Positions 26,669 to 35,393 of a DNA stretch of 64,000 nt are shown here, in pieces (within the stretch, counting starts at the first letter, position 1; each line of letters begins with the position of its first letter). Under the pieces are notes generated by a model, which saw only the letters and a list, made by a program, of their open reading frames with translations, searched no databases and was not told where the DNA came from. The translations under genes and the position numbers were made by a program. Source of the stretch: an uncultured Oscillospiraceae bacterium. GTDB lineage: Bacteria > Bacillota > Clostridia > Oscillospirales > Ruminococcaceae. The stretch is from assembly GCA_900539695.1 (NCBI GenBank), contig UQDG01000001.1, forward strand, positions 124,001 through 188,000. The letters are read 5' to 3'.

Positions 26669-29577
26669 TAGGATTCCTCCGTTTCGGGTTGATTTTGCAT
26701 TTTGCGTTCTACAATACGGCGCAGCTCGTCCCGGTCTGTGGTGATCAGGTCTTTTTCCTCCTCGCTGCACCGCATATCAACGGTGACATTGTTGGAGTTT
26801 GTGACGATTAGCGCGCTGCCGCGCTCGAAGCGGGTGATGTTGTCGATTTCGGCATCTGTCAGCTTCAAAACACTTTGCACGCGCTGGGCTTCCTCTTCCT
26901 CCAAATTCAGAATGATTTTGATTTTGCAGTTGTTCAGGATGCCGCGACCGTATTTTCCATCTTCCAAGGAAAAGAAGTCGTTCAAATCCTGCGTGGCAAC
27001 CAGAACCCCGCCGCCGTAGCCGCGAATGGTTTTGACAGCCTCGAATACATAGTTGGCCGCCAAAGCGTTGGACGATGCGCCGATGATTTGCCATACCTCA
27101 TCTATGAAAATCTGCTTGCGGCGGGTCAAATCCTCTTTCGCCTTATCCCACATATAATCCAGCCCGATGTACATACCCACGGTTAGCAGGTCGCCGGACA
27201 GCTCGCTGATGTCGATGACGACATAGCTGTTGTCGAGGTTCACGTTTGTCTGGCGGTTGAAGCTGGATGCCGAACCGTGTACAAGGCGGTTCAGAATATT
27301 GGCGATACGCCGCGTTTCCGGGGCAGCGGACAAAACAGTGTGCAGGTCGCCCAATATCGGCATTTCACGGTACTGACCGGGATGTGCCGGGTCGTCCAGA
27401 CTGGCATTATCATAAGTGATGCCCTTATTGCGGTAGGTTGTGACGATGGCTTCATCCAATAGCTGGCGTTCCTCGTTGCTCAAATCGGGAATCAGCAGCG
27501 AGAAGAAAATGTGCAGCTTCTGGATTTTGGCAGCCAGTTCCGACTGCTCCGGCATAGGACCGTCCAGCAGTTCGCTGCTGGTGTGGTCGATTTTGCGAAT
27601 CTCCATGACGTTGATGCAGTCCGGGCTGCCTGGCACAATGCGGATGATGGTACCGTTCAACGCCTTGGCCTGACGATAAAATTCATGCCCTTTCAGTGGT
27701 GCAATGATGTAGACAGGTGTTCCGGCCAGCCGCATACGGCGGGCAATAAGCTGCATGGTGAACGTCTTGCCCGCGCCGGAAGTGCCGAGGATCGCCATGT
27801 TCGCGTTTTTGTAGATGCGGGTATTGAAGTTGTCGAGGCTGACAAGGGAGTTGTTGTACTTGTTCACGCCCAGCAGCACACCGTTGGTGTCGCACAACTC
27901 AAAACTGACGAACGGATAAAAGCTGGCCGCGGTGGAGGTGAGGATATTGCGGCGGTATTTCTTGAACAACGCTGCGTCCGAGGCACAAAGCGGCAGGGAA
28001 GATAGAAAGGCTGCTTCCTGCCGGAAACTGCACAACTGCAAATTCATGTCCTGCGAGACCATGAGCTTGCGTATCTCCTCGATACGCCACTCCAAATCTT
28101 TGACGCTGGCGGCTGTGACGGTTACGAGGATGGCGGCATAGTAGAAATCCTCGTTGTTGGCAAGACCGTCTTTCAGGTAGTACCCGGAGCGGATGGCGTT
28201 GGACAGGCCATCAAAGTCCGAGTTTGTGTCGCTGGTGTCCTTGATTTTGCTGCGGTTGATGCGAATCTGCTGCCCGATTTTCTGCATCATGCGTTCTTTG
28301 GGCTGTCGTTCCAGAAACAGATCCACATCAATGCCTTCGCCGGCGTTCACCAGCAGCGCCATCCACCCGGCTGTGACCTGCGGACGGTAGCCGTCTGCGG
28401 GAATCATCAGATAAGCGTGGTAGGTGCCGTCCATGCAGAGATAACGACCATGCTTCAAGTCCAGCGAGGGTGGAATTATAAAGGCGGCGGGAGGTATCTT
28501 ATCCAGTGCTGTGGTGTCGTTCTGGGCCAGATAGCTGGCAAGTACATCTTGGATGCGCTCCTGCAAGGGCATCTGTACCGCCGTCCGCCTGTTTAATAAG
28601 GTATAGAAAACGTCGGTGAGGAACTCGTCCTCATTTTCGTGTTCCACGATGGAGTTGCCGCACTGCGCCAGATAGGTACGAAAGTTTTGGGCGGTGGTTT
28701 CGAGCGTGGAGACAATCTCAGCGTAGGAGATGTTCCGCTCATTCGTAGGGGCTTCGTACTGGAAAATCACGAAGAAGCGACGGCTAACAGCATCGCGGGA
28801 ACCGAGCCGCTTGACAAAGCGGATATAGCTCATGTGGCGCTTACGCACCGCTGCGTCCGGTTCGTTGGCGGCATCCCGCCGCAGCTTGTCCAGATAGGCA
28901 TTGACATCGGCCTTGCGGGAGAATGACTTGAATTGCAGCCGCACTGGGCTGACTTTCAAAAGGCTGGCGAACGAGTAGATGACGCTGCGCTGCTCCCGTG
29001 GGGAGCGCAGCAGGAAGTTGATGGGTTCGATTTCCAGAATTTTGATGTAGTGGTCATCTGTGGTGTGCAGGATGCCGTTCTCGATTTTCTCGATGGGCAG
29101 CAAATCGTAGAGCGTCTGCCGCTTTACCAGCTTTCCGTGGCGGTCTGCCTTGCGCTGTAAGACCTGCGCGTTGTGGGGCAGGGTATCCGGGTCGTCATAG
29201 TAGACAACACGGTACCGCTTGCTGATGAACCGCAGATGCCGATGTCGGTTGGCTTCGAGATTGCCCTGCGGTGTAGGCGTAACGATACGGCGGCACTTCA
29301 TAAAGCGGAACCAGTGTGCCACAAACTGGGTCAGGCTATCGCCGCCAATGCCGACCACACCGAAAACGCCCAGCGGCACCGACACCGCAATGACAATCAT
29401 CAGCCGTATATTGAACGCCAGCGGCAGATAAAACAGCGGTACTGCACTGCCCACAGCAAGCACAGCCGCCTCCACCGCATTGCGCAGCTTGACCGTACCG
29501 CCGAGAATCGTACCGGTGTCTACAAAATTCTGCGGGATCAGGTAAACATCCCGCTCTTCGCGTGAAATTTCGACCAC
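26668..29577 (-). CDS. VirB4-like conjugation ATPase with PrgI-like N-terminal membrane domain
   Basis: About 970 residues. A PrgI-like start (IPQNFVDTGTILGGTVKLRN) with two membrane spans is fused to a VirB4/TraC motor: Walker A GTSGAGKTFTMQ, Walker B KQIFIDEVWQII, and the motif ATQDLNDFF. This is the central energy source of the type IV secretion system in clostridial ICEs. The start is unclear: no ATG is near. GGAGGTGG lies at about 29573-29580; an ATT at 29568 would have ideal spacing, while the GTG at 29577 overlaps the site. The longer TTG frame to 29670 includes a terminator hairpin and is unlikely. Confidence 0.85.
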   Translation of the reverse strand: MVEISREERDVYLIPQNFVDTGTILGGTVKLRNAVEAAVLAVGSAVPLFYLPLAFNIRLMIVIAVSVPLGVFGVVGIGGDSLTQFVAHWFRFMKCRRIVTPTPQGNLEANRHRHLRFISKRYRVVYYDDPDTLPHNAQVLQRKADRHGKLVKRQTLYDLLPIEKIENGILHTTDDHYIKILEIEPINFLLRSPREQRSVIYSFASLLKVSPVRLQFKSFSRKADVNAYLDKLRRDAANEPDAAVRKRHMSYIRFVKRLGSRDAVSRRFFVIFQYEAPTNERNISYAEIVSTLETTAQNFRTYLAQCGNSIVEHENEDEFLTDVFYTLLNRRTAVQMPLQERIQDVLASYLAQNDTTALDKIPPAAFIIPPSLDLKHGRYLCMDGTYHAYLMIPADGYRPQVTAGWMALLVNAGEGIDVDLFLERQPKERMMQKIGQQIRINRSKIKDTSDTNSDFDGLSNAIRSGYYLKDGLANNEDFYYAAILVTVTAASVKDLEWRIEEIRKLMVSQDMNLQLCSFRQEAAFLSSLPLCASDAALFKKYRRNILTSTAASFYPFVSFELCDTNGVLLGVNKYNNSLVSLDNFNTRIYKNANMAILGTSGAGKTFTMQLIARRMRLAGTPVYIIAPLKGHEFYRQAKALNGTIIRIVPGSPDCINVMEIRKIDHTSSELLDGPMPEQSELAAKIQKLHIFFSLLIPDLSNEERQLLDEAIVTTYRNKGITYDNASLDDPAHPGQYREMPILGDLHTVLSAAPETRRIANILNRLVHGSASSFNRQTNVNLDNSYVVIDISELSGDLLTVGMYIGLDYMWDKAKEDLTRRKQIFIDEVWQIIGASSNALAANYVFEAVKTIRGYGGGVLVATQDLNDFFSLEDGKYGRGILNNCKIKIILNLEEEEAQRVQSVLKLTDAEIDNITRFERGSALIVTNSNNVTVDMRCSEEEKDLITTDRDELRRIVERKMQNQPETEES

Positions 29578-29585
29578 CTCCGATA

Positions 29586-29616
29586 AACGAAAAGAGCGCC
29601 CGGTAAAAGGCGCTCT
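29586..29616 (-). terminator. Attenuator-type terminator before virB4
   Basis: On the minus strand AGAGCGCC (29616-29609) pairs with GGCGCTCT (29600-29593), followed by a T-rich stretch (TTTTCGTTT). It stands between the promoter at 29644-29652 and the VirB4 start. Confidence 0.6.
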
Positions 29617-29643
29617 TGCGTTTCTGTTCAATTTTGACGATAC

Positions 29644-29700
29644 TATTATAGCAGAGTCGTATTGCAGCAAAAAAGACTTTTGCTGTGCGGATGTTGTGCT
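29644..29700 (-). promoter_or_regulatory. Promoter and shared upstream element of the virB4-sortase-adhesin operon
   Basis: On the minus strand an extended -10 TGCTATAAT lies at 29652-29644. Upstream, 29663-29695 carries GCACAACATCCGCA followed by a GCAAAAG and CTTTTTT tract that is repeated, with small changes, before the pilin-like operon at 34090-34145. A common regulator of both transfer operons is likely. Confidence 0.6.
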
Positions 29701-29741
29701 GATTTACTGCATTTCGGCAGATAAATTTTCAAATGCGCTTT

Positions 29742-29762
29742 TGTGGCATCAATGTAGCCACA
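29742..29762. promoter_or_regulatory. Palindromic operator before the toxin-antitoxin operon
   Basis: TGTGGC (29742-29747) and GCCACA (29757-29762) form an inverted repeat with a 9-base centre, 75 bases before the antitoxin gene; a TATAAT-like box follows near 29790. Ribbon-helix-helix antitoxins bind such palindromes to repress their own operon. Confidence 0.5.
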
Positions 29763-29836
29763 TAGATTGACAATTGAATGCAATGAACGTATAATGGAGA
29801 TAAGAAGAAAACCACAGTACGAAGGGAGTTTATTTT

Positions 29837-30139
29837 ATGGAAAACATTGTTTCGGCGGCCAAAACGGACGTGTTCCGCGTTCGTATCAATCCGGAAATCA
29901 AGCAGGAGCTGGAATCTGTGTACGCTAAGAACGGTCTTACCCTGACCGATGCCATCAACGTGTTTTTCCAGCAGTCGCTGAACGCTGGCGGCTTTCCCTT
30001 TGCCGTAACAGAGGACAACGCGGAGATCATCAAGGCAAAGGCGCTCTCCCGGCTGACAAAGCAGTTGCAGGAAGCGCAGGATGATCCGGTTTCTTACTCC
30101 GAGGATGAAGTATACAAGATGTTCGGAGTAGAGAAATGA
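29837..30139 (+). CDS. RelB/DinJ-family antitoxin
   Basis: 100 residues with GAAGGGAG upstream. The N-terminus (TDVFRVRINPEIKQELESVYAKNGLTLTDAINVFFQQS) is the ribbon-helix-helix domain of the RelB/DinJ family, which dimerises on operator DNA; the C-terminal half is acidic and would wrap the toxin. It overlaps the toxin gene by four bases. Such modules stabilise mobile elements in the population. Confidence 0.85.
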   Translation: MENIVSAAKTDVFRVRINPEIKQELESVYAKNGLTLTDAINVFFQQSLNAGGFPFAVTEDNAEIIKAKALSRLTKQLQEAQDDPVSYSEDEVYKMFGVEK

Positions 30140-30447
30140 GGGTAATCTATAAAAGAACCGCCGTTAAGGATATGGAAGCAACCCGTGACTACATCGCCGG
30201 GCGGCTGAAGAACCCGAAAGCTGCCAAAAAGCTGATGACCGCGCTGCTGAAAGCTATATCTTTGCTGGTAGATAACCCGTATATGGGTGCAGCACTGGCA
30301 GAAAAGTTTGAAATCACCACGGATGTGCGCTACTTTGTGGTGTCAAAGCAGTTGATTTTCTACCATGTGGACGAGGAACACAGCACAATAGAGATACTTC
30401 GGGTATTGGACGGCCGGACAGATTATTTGTCAGTACTGTTCGGATAA
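30136..30447 (+). CDS. RelE/ParE-superfamily toxin
   Basis: 103 residues starting inside the antitoxin stop (ATGA). YKRTAVKDMEATRDYIAGRLKNPKAA is the two-helix N-terminal hairpin, followed by the beta-sheet with VRYFVVSKQLIFYHVDEE and the closing strand TIEILRVLDGRTDYLSVLF. This is the RelE/ParE fold; whether it cuts mRNA (RelE) or blocks gyrase (ParE) cannot be told, though the strand pattern is closer to ParE-like proteins. A bidirectional hairpin follows the gene. Confidence 0.85.
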   Translation: MRVIYKRTAVKDMEATRDYIAGRLKNPKAAKKLMTALLKAISLLVDNPYMGAALAEKFEITTDVRYFVVSKQLIFYHVDEEHSTIEILRVLDGRTDYLSVLFG

Positions 30448-30451
30448 ATAA

Positions 30452-30500
30452 AAAATAGGAGAGCCGCTCCTGCGTATGGCAGAAGCAGCCCTCTTTGTTT
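30452..30500. terminator. Bidirectional terminator between toxin and M23 genes
   Basis: GAGAGCCGCTCCTGC (30459-30473) pairs with GCAGAAGCAGCCCTC (30479-30493) with three mismatches, some G-U in RNA. A-rich sequence on the left and TTTGTTTT on the right allow it to serve both converging transcripts. Confidence 0.6.
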
Positions 30501-31720
30501 TAGTGCAGATACCCTTTTGGGTTGACGTAGACCCCGTCGATAATGACGCAGATATGCAGATGATTTCCGGTCACATCGCCGGTAGCACCGACTTTGGCAA
30601 TGGTGTCGTATTTGTTCACCGTATCGCCAACCTGAGCCAAAAGCTGGCTGCAATGGGCATAAAGGGTGCAGTACCCGCCGCCGTGGTTGATGACCAGATA
30701 ATTTCCATAACTGACGTGATACCCTGATTTAATGACCGTGCCGCCCTCCACTGCCAGAATTGGTGTGCCATAGGGATAGGCAATGTCCAAGCCATTGTGG
30801 TTGGTGGTATCCTTGCCGGGAATGCCGACATCCTCGCGTTTGCCGAAGAAAGAAGTAATGTGCTGTTCCCAGTTCGGGTCATTGAATGGATTGCCGAACC
30901 CGCCGCTCGGAGCAGGGGAGGTATCATCAATAAGTGCATCGTTGATTTGCCCCAAAATCGTAATACCCTCATGTTCTTCTATTTCGTGGAGATAGACAGT
31001 CAGGTTATGCGCATAGGCATCGGCACAGCTTTTCTGCTTGTCGTCAAGCTGCCAGACCGTGTCGGCAAAGTAGTCATCGCCCACATAGGAGAGTGTGAAA
31101 ACGGTGTAAGTGTGATCCTCTTGAACGGTTATGGTTTGCCCACGCACCTCTTTCTGCACAGGTTCGGTGCGAACTTCCTCGGAAGTAGTGTAGGTATAAT
31201 ATTCTGTCCGGTGCGCTTGTACCTGTGCGGAAAGGTCAGCCAGGCTGATTTTGGTATAGTCGTCCTCTCCTTGGTAAGCGGAGTACATAGAAATGAGTTG
31301 AAAGGCATTGTAAGAAACATGACCGCCCACGGAATCATCAATGTCGCTGTAGGTGAGGCTTGCACGCTCGGATTCTATTTCGGCAAGGGTATCCTCGTAT
31401 GCAACCTGCAAAATATCCGATACGGCATTGCGAAGCTGCATCACGTTGGCAGCAACTTCCAAATCATCATTGACCGCAGTGCTGGGCTGTGTCAGCGTAC
31501 CGAAAATCGCACCGGGCAGCATGAGCAGAACCAGAACCGGCAGCAGCAAGACTGCAATGGCAACGACCAGTATTTCCTTGCAATACTGCACCGCAGCTTC
31601 AGTAGCAGCCCCGGCGGGACCGCCCTGCACTCCCGCTTGCGCGATTTTGGCAAGTTTGGGCGCATTGTGAAGTGCCGTTGAGGCGGCCTGCTGAGAATTT
31701 TGGGTATCGTTTTCCATCAT
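30500..31720 (-). CDS. M23 peptidoglycan hydrolase of the conjugation machinery
   Basis: 406 residues. A cytoplasmic N-terminus and one membrane span near residues 50-75 (ILVVAIAVLLLPVLVLLMLPG) are followed by a helical stalk and a C-terminal LytM domain: HNGLDIAYPYGTPI (zinc His and Asp), TLYAHCSQL and NHLHICVII. Type IV secretion systems of Gram-positive ICEs carry such wall hydrolases to open the peptidoglycan for the channel. Unlike CwlT-type enzymes there is no lysozyme domain in the stalk. Confidence 0.8.
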   Translation of the reverse strand: MMENDTQNSQQAASTALHNAPKLAKIAQAGVQGGPAGAATEAAVQYCKEILVVAIAVLLLPVLVLLMLPGAIFGTLTQPSTAVNDDLEVAANVMQLRNAVSDILQVAYEDTLAEIESERASLTYSDIDDSVGGHVSYNAFQLISMYSAYQGEDDYTKISLADLSAQVQAHRTEYYTYTTSEEVRTEPVQKEVRGQTITVQEDHTYTVFTLSYVGDDYFADTVWQLDDKQKSCADAYAHNLTVYLHEIEEHEGITILGQINDALIDDTSPAPSGGFGNPFNDPNWEQHITSFFGKREDVGIPGKDTTNHNGLDIAYPYGTPILAVEGGTVIKSGYHVSYGNYLVINHGGGYCTLYAHCSQLLAQVGDTVNKYDTIAKVGATGDVTGNHLHICVIIDGVYVNPKGYLH

Positions 31721-32875
31721 TTAGTGTCTCCGTGCGGGGGCTTTTGGCATGGCGGCCACTTTACGCTCATCATACTGCATACGCCCGCGTTCGTCCTGAA
31801 CGGTAGGCGTTTTTTCTACGCGGGTTGTGGCGTAGACCTTATACCACTTTTCGCCGTCGCGGGAAGTCTGTTCTGTGAAGTGGCCCTCCGGCTTCTCATA
31901 CTGACGGGCGTTGTACATGGCAAACTGAATCTGCCCGCGGCCGGGGATGATCTCGCGCCCCTGAATCTTGCCGCCGCCGATTTCTACATCTGTGACGCTG
32001 TTGCCCATCTGCCCCAGCAGCACACGGTTCATAGCGGCCTGTTGGATAGAGGACGAAGTGGGAATGGAGGTCTGTTCTGTAACAGCAGGACTGCCACCGG
32101 CGCGCATGGCAATTTCACTGTCCCTTGTAGGGGAAACGTCAACCGTGCTATCGCCATCCAGCGCCAGCGGTGTGGCGGGGATAGGTGCATCCAGCACGGC
32201 ATCGTTTTCTGCCGTTGCCATTGCGGTGGGGATATTTTCGCCAGTGGCAGGAACGGGCATAGCCTCAGCATCGCTGGTACCGGCAAAATAGCCATTGAGT
32301 GCTTCCACGGCGCTGTCGCCTGTGATGCTGCCGCTGGTCTGACCGGTGGCAATAGACCCGATGACCTTGCTGGCGAAGCCGCCGTCTTTACCGAGGCTGT
32401 TGTGGTACATGGCACCGCCCAAGGACACACCGATACCGCCGGACTGCCCACTGATGGAGCTTGCCGTACTTTGCTGCACATGGCGGCTCACCATGCCGGA
32501 AAGCCCGCCTGCAAAGGTATTGCCGGGTGTGACTTTTGTGGTGGCTGTTGAAGCGGCGGCTTTGGCAGCGCCCAGCCCCATAAAGGCTTTGCCGATTTCA
32601 AAACCGCGAAAAGCCAGTAGCGCCTCAGACAACATCGAGCCGGGCGAGCGTGAAACGCCGATGCCCAATGAGTGCAGAATACCGTCCAGCTTGGTGCTGA
32701 CTTTCAGAAAAGCGATAGCACACAGCAACCACAGGAACAGATTGCCGGAGACGGCATCCTTGCCATGCGCGTCTACGGCCGCAGCAGCTTCATCCTCGGT
32801 CAAAGCAAAAGCGGCCGGACAGTACAGAAGCGCAAGGTTGATGGCGGTGAATAGGGTAAACAGAGTTTTTTTCAT
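31721..32875 (-). CDS. Membrane protein of the transfer apparatus with long disordered region
   Basis: 384 residues, one base from the next gene and 12 bases after the VirB6-like gene. It has a signal-like first helix (LFTLFTAINLALLYCPAAFA), a second span near residues 45-65 (LFLWLLCAIAFLKV), then a Gly/Ser/Ala-rich middle and a folded C-terminus (GRGQIQFAMYNARQYE, EKWYKVYATTR). This resembles the C-terminal parts of TrbL/VirB6 partners in clostridial ICEs. Likely structural; no enzymatic motif. Confidence 0.55.
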   Translation of the reverse strand: MKKTLFTLFTAINLALLYCPAAFALTEDEAAAAVDAHGKDAVSGNLFLWLLCAIAFLKVSTKLDGILHSLGIGVSRSPGSMLSEALLAFRGFEIGKAFMGLGAAKAAASTATTKVTPGNTFAGGLSGMVSRHVQQSTASSISGQSGGIGVSLGGAMYHNSLGKDGGFASKVIGSIATGQTSGSITGDSAVEALNGYFAGTSDAEAMPVPATGENIPTAMATAENDAVLDAPIPATPLALDGDSTVDVSPTRDSEIAMRAGGSPAVTEQTSIPTSSSIQQAAMNRVLLGQMGNSVTDVEIGGGKIQGREIIPGRGQIQFAMYNARQYEKPEGHFTEQTSRDGEKWYKVYATTRVEKTPTVQDERGRMQYDERKVAAMPKAPARRH

Positions 32876-32887
32876 GTAAAAAATCTC

Positions 32888-33598
32888 CTATAAGGACAGC
32901 GGATTGGCGAGAAACTCACCGACCATATTGACGAACAGTTTTAAGCACCATGCGTTCATAATCAGCAGCAGAAGCTGCCCACTGAACATTCGGCACCAGC
33001 TTTTGAAAATGTTGTTTGTGCCACGCGCCGCGCCCATAGCAAAGGCAAGGGGTGCGGTGAAAACCAGAATTCCCAGTACAACGTATCGCTCGGCGGCTTC
33101 CAAAAGCAGCTTTAAGTAGTTCCAAGCCAGAATCACAACGAGAATCAGTGCAATCAAGGCCACAGAACCGTTGGCAATCACGCCAATGATGATGAGTAGC
33201 ACGGAATTGAAGTCTCCAAACTGCACGCCGGGCAGGCTGCTGTCCAGAATCCAGGTGTAGGGCGTGCCGCCGATCTGCAAGGCAAGGTTGACGATGTCAT
33301 CGCAATACCAAATCAGAAGCAGGAAAATTACAGAGCGCACCACCAGATTGATGGGATTCTCGGTGTCAATGTCAAACCCTGCGCCATAGCAGCGGTAAAG
33401 CTGCCACACAAGGTTTAGCAGCACCAGCCCAATGGCTGTCCAGATAAAAATCTCGTACATGGACGATGCGGCAGGAAAGTACCGCTTGAACGTATCAATA
33501 TTGCAGCCCAGCGCGCCAAGTACTGATGTTGATGCCAAATCCAGCAAATTCATCACCTGCGTTGCCAGCCAATCCACAATGCCATCTAAAATGCCCAA
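32888..33598 (-). CDS. VirB6/TrbL-like polytopic channel protein
   Basis: 236 residues with five to six membrane spans (IFIWTAIGLVLLNLVW, VVRSVIFLLLIWYC, VLLIIIGVIANGSVALIALILVVILAW, VLGILVFTAPLAFAMG, LLLLIMNAWCLKLFV). The motif AAERYVVLGILVFTAPLAFA followed by KSWCRMFSGQ is typical of VirB6-like inner-membrane proteins of Gram-positive type IV secretion. It would form the membrane channel with VirB4 and the pilin-like protein. Confidence 0.75.
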   Translation of the reverse strand: MGILDGIVDWLATQVMNLLDLASTSVLGALGCNIDTFKRYFPAASSMYEIFIWTAIGLVLLNLVWQLYRCYGAGFDIDTENPINLVVRSVIFLLLIWYCDDIVNLALQIGGTPYTWILDSSLPGVQFGDFNSVLLIIIGVIANGSVALIALILVVILAWNYLKLLLEAAERYVVLGILVFTAPLAFAMGAARGTNNIFKSWCRMFSGQLLLLIMNAWCLKLFVNMVGEFLANPLSL

Positions 33599-33633
33599 AG
33601 GCGTTCACCTCCTTGCTGCAATTCCGCGCAGGT

Positions 33634-34023
33634 TTACGGATTCCAAGTGCCGCCCTGGAAGAACGGCGTAACGTAGGCCATGATGAAGCCGAGACCGTTC
33701 AGAATCGCCCAGGTGATGGCAATGCGCTTAAGCCATGCGCGGGAATCATCCACGGTCTTGCCGTTCTTGGAAAAGTTCATCAGCAGCAGGGCAACGGCGG
33801 CGCAGACTACAGCTGTGACGGTGGAGATAGAGATGATTTGCGAGTAGACATCCTGCATGATCTCGCTGGCTTTCGTCCAGACGGTTGTGCTGGCTGCGGC
33901 GGTGGGAGAATTATCCTCGCCGGTTGCAAAAGCGGGCATTGCGGTCAGTACACTGCATAGGACAGCGCAAAGGGCTGTCCTTATGCGCTTGTGGTAAAAA
34001 GAATACGTGTTTTTCTTGATCAT
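33634..34023 (-). CDS. VirB2/TrbC-like pilin-type membrane protein
   Basis: 129 residues from the ATG at 34023, preceded by CAGGAGG. Signal peptide (IRTALCAVLCSVLTAMPAFA), then two membrane spans (ISTVTAVVCAAVALLLM and ITWAILNGLGFIMAYVTPFF) separated by a short basic loop, the layout of VirB2/TrbC pilins and the small membrane proteins that open transfer operons. First gene of the leftward channel operon (pilin-like, VirB6-like, disordered protein, M23). Confidence 0.65.
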   Translation of the reverse strand: MIKKNTYSFYHKRIRTALCAVLCSVLTAMPAFATGEDNSPTAAASTTVWTKASEIMQDVYSQIISISTVTAVVCAAVALLLMNFSKNGKTVDDSRAWLKRIAITWAILNGLGFIMAYVTPFFQGGTWNP

Positions 34024-34059
34024 TGAAACCTCCTGTGTGTAAAAATGCTTTATGAGTTG

Positions 34060-34147
34060 CCAAAAGTAGACCATTACCATAATAACAAATTGGCTGTGCA
34101 GGAAAAAAGGCTTTCGCTCTGCGGATGTATTGCGGATGTTGTGCAGG
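34060..34147 (-). promoter_or_regulatory. Promoter region of the channel operon, shared element
   Basis: On the minus strand GCACAACATCCGCA (34144-34131), a second CATCCGC, a GCGAAAGCCTTTTTT tract and a -10-like TATTAT near 34075 lie in the same order as the element before virB4 (29644-29700). A degenerate copy stands at 46125-46160. Confidence 0.55.
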
Positions 34148-34151
34148 TTCA

Positions 34152-34260
34152 ATCAGGGGTAAGGAGATTGGTGATTTTCTCGCAATTTTGTAGCATAGGA
34201 CAGTGATGCCAGCAACAAAAGATATTCAAACGTAGAAATGAAAATAGAGCTGTCATGAGA
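34152..34260 (-). pseudogene. Remnant of the ICE gene found whole at 46165-46674
   Basis: Read on the minus strand the last codons give QNCEKITNLLTPD and stop, nearly the same as the end of the 169-residue protein at 46165 (QDCEKITNLLTPD). Further upstream, in another frame, EYLLLLASLSYAT resembles its EVLSSILWGYTS. The nucleotide identity (for example ATTGGTGATTTTCTCGCA) confirms a shared origin. It is the far side of the insertion point of the sugar cargo. Confidence 0.7.
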
Positions 34261-34354
34261 CGGCAACCCTATTTTTATCACAAAACCAGTTCCTGTACAA
34301 AATTCCTTGTGCGGTTGATACTTGGAGAGGCAAGACAGTAATATAGATATTCCC

Positions 34355-34560
34355 ATATAACGCAAAGCGCCGTTACCGCAGGTGAAGCGAAAACGGCGGG
34401 GAAGTGATTGACTATATTGGCAGCGCAGATAACATTGGGCACCATCATTTCCGGTTTCAACTGATACAAAATGGTATTGGCGCAGACCCGATGGCAGTCT
34501 TTTGTGAAATTTCGGCCATAAAGGGAAAACCTATTAAACGAAAACAAATGTTAAAATTTC
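34355..34560 (+). pseudogene. Possible M23 peptidase C-terminal remnant
   Basis: In one plus frame VTAGEAKTAGK and, one frame over, GGEVIDYIGSADNIGHHHFRF plus QLIQNGIGADPMAVF follow the pattern of M23 domains (VTAGQxVKAGxVIxYVGxTGxxTGPHLHFxVxxNGxxxDP). A frameshift separates the two parts and the upstream domain is missing. It fills most of the 350-base gap between the ICE remnant and the AraC gene. The resemblance is moderate and could be chance. Confidence 0.4.
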
Positions 34561-35393
34561 ACCTGGTTTGCTTTCCGGTACTCTGTTGGCGAGGTTCCTT
34601 CTGCATTGCGGAAAGTTTGGGAGAAGTAGCTGGAAGAAGAAAAGCCCAGAATAGCTGCGATCTGAGAGAGAGAAAGGTCCGTCTCGGCCAGGAGACGCTT
34701 TCCTTCTTTTATGCGGCAGTTGATGATATAATTGATGGGCGAAACACCGTATTCGCGCTTAAAGGCGTGTACCATATAATATTTGGTGATGCTGACCTTT
34801 TCTGCCAGCTGGTCCAGCGTGATATTTTCCTTATAATGGTGGTCAATGTAGCGCTTTACCGTTGCACACTGGCGGTTGGCAGGCAGGCGGGAGTGGATCG
34901 GCACAGCCGAAACACTGGCGTTGCGCATCAGCTGTACAACGATAATATCCATGTAGGCCTGGCAAAGTATCTGGAAACTCGACTCTCGGTTCTGCATTTC
35001 CCGCAGGATCTTGCGCATACAGACCAGCACATCGTTATCCTCTTTAAAGGTATAAATGCAAAAGCTGCCCTCGGCGGCATCGGAAATCGTAAATTCCAGC
35101 CCTTCGATGCCAAGCACAATATATTCCAACGGGTGTGATTCAAAGCTGACTTCGGTGTGGATGACGTTGGGATTGACCACGACCAGCTGGTGCGCCTGCA
35201 CGGGGAACAGCTTGTCATTGATCTGAAACTGCCCCTCGCCATCGACAATATAAAATAGCTCTGCGTAGCTATGGGAATGTGGGATGGAGGGCCAATCGCC
35301 GCTGTATTTTGTAGAGGCTATATTGCGCAGCTTCATCTTGTCGCGGGGGAGTGCGTCATCCTCCGGGTTGAAAGCATAGTTGATGTGGCTCAT
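34551..35393 (-). CDS. AraC-family transcriptional regulator of the sugar cargo
   Basis: 280 residues. The N-terminal cupin sensor domain (HSHSYAELFYIVDGEGQFQIND) would bind a sugar. The C-terminal pair of helix-turn-helices spans about 180-275: ITLDQLAEKVSITKYYMVHAFKREYGVSPINYI and SLSQIAAILGFSSSSYFSQTFRNAEGTSPTEYR, the AraC signature. Divergently placed from the importer operon, with the operator-like palindrome at 35579-35603 between, so it is the expected activator. It has no signal of its own beyond a short leader. Confidence 0.88.
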   Translation of the reverse strand: MSHINYAFNPEDDALPRDKMKLRNIASTKYSGDWPSIPHSHSYAELFYIVDGEGQFQINDKLFPVQAHQLVVVNPNVIHTEVSFESHPLEYIVLGIEGLEFTISDAAEGSFCIYTFKEDNDVLVCMRKILREMQNRESSFQILCQAYMDIIVVQLMRNASVSAVPIHSRLPANRQCATVKRYIDHHYKENITLDQLAEKVSITKYYMVHAFKREYGVSPINYIINCRIKEGKRLLAETDLSLSQIAAILGFSSSSYFSQTFRNAEGTSPTEYRKANQVKF

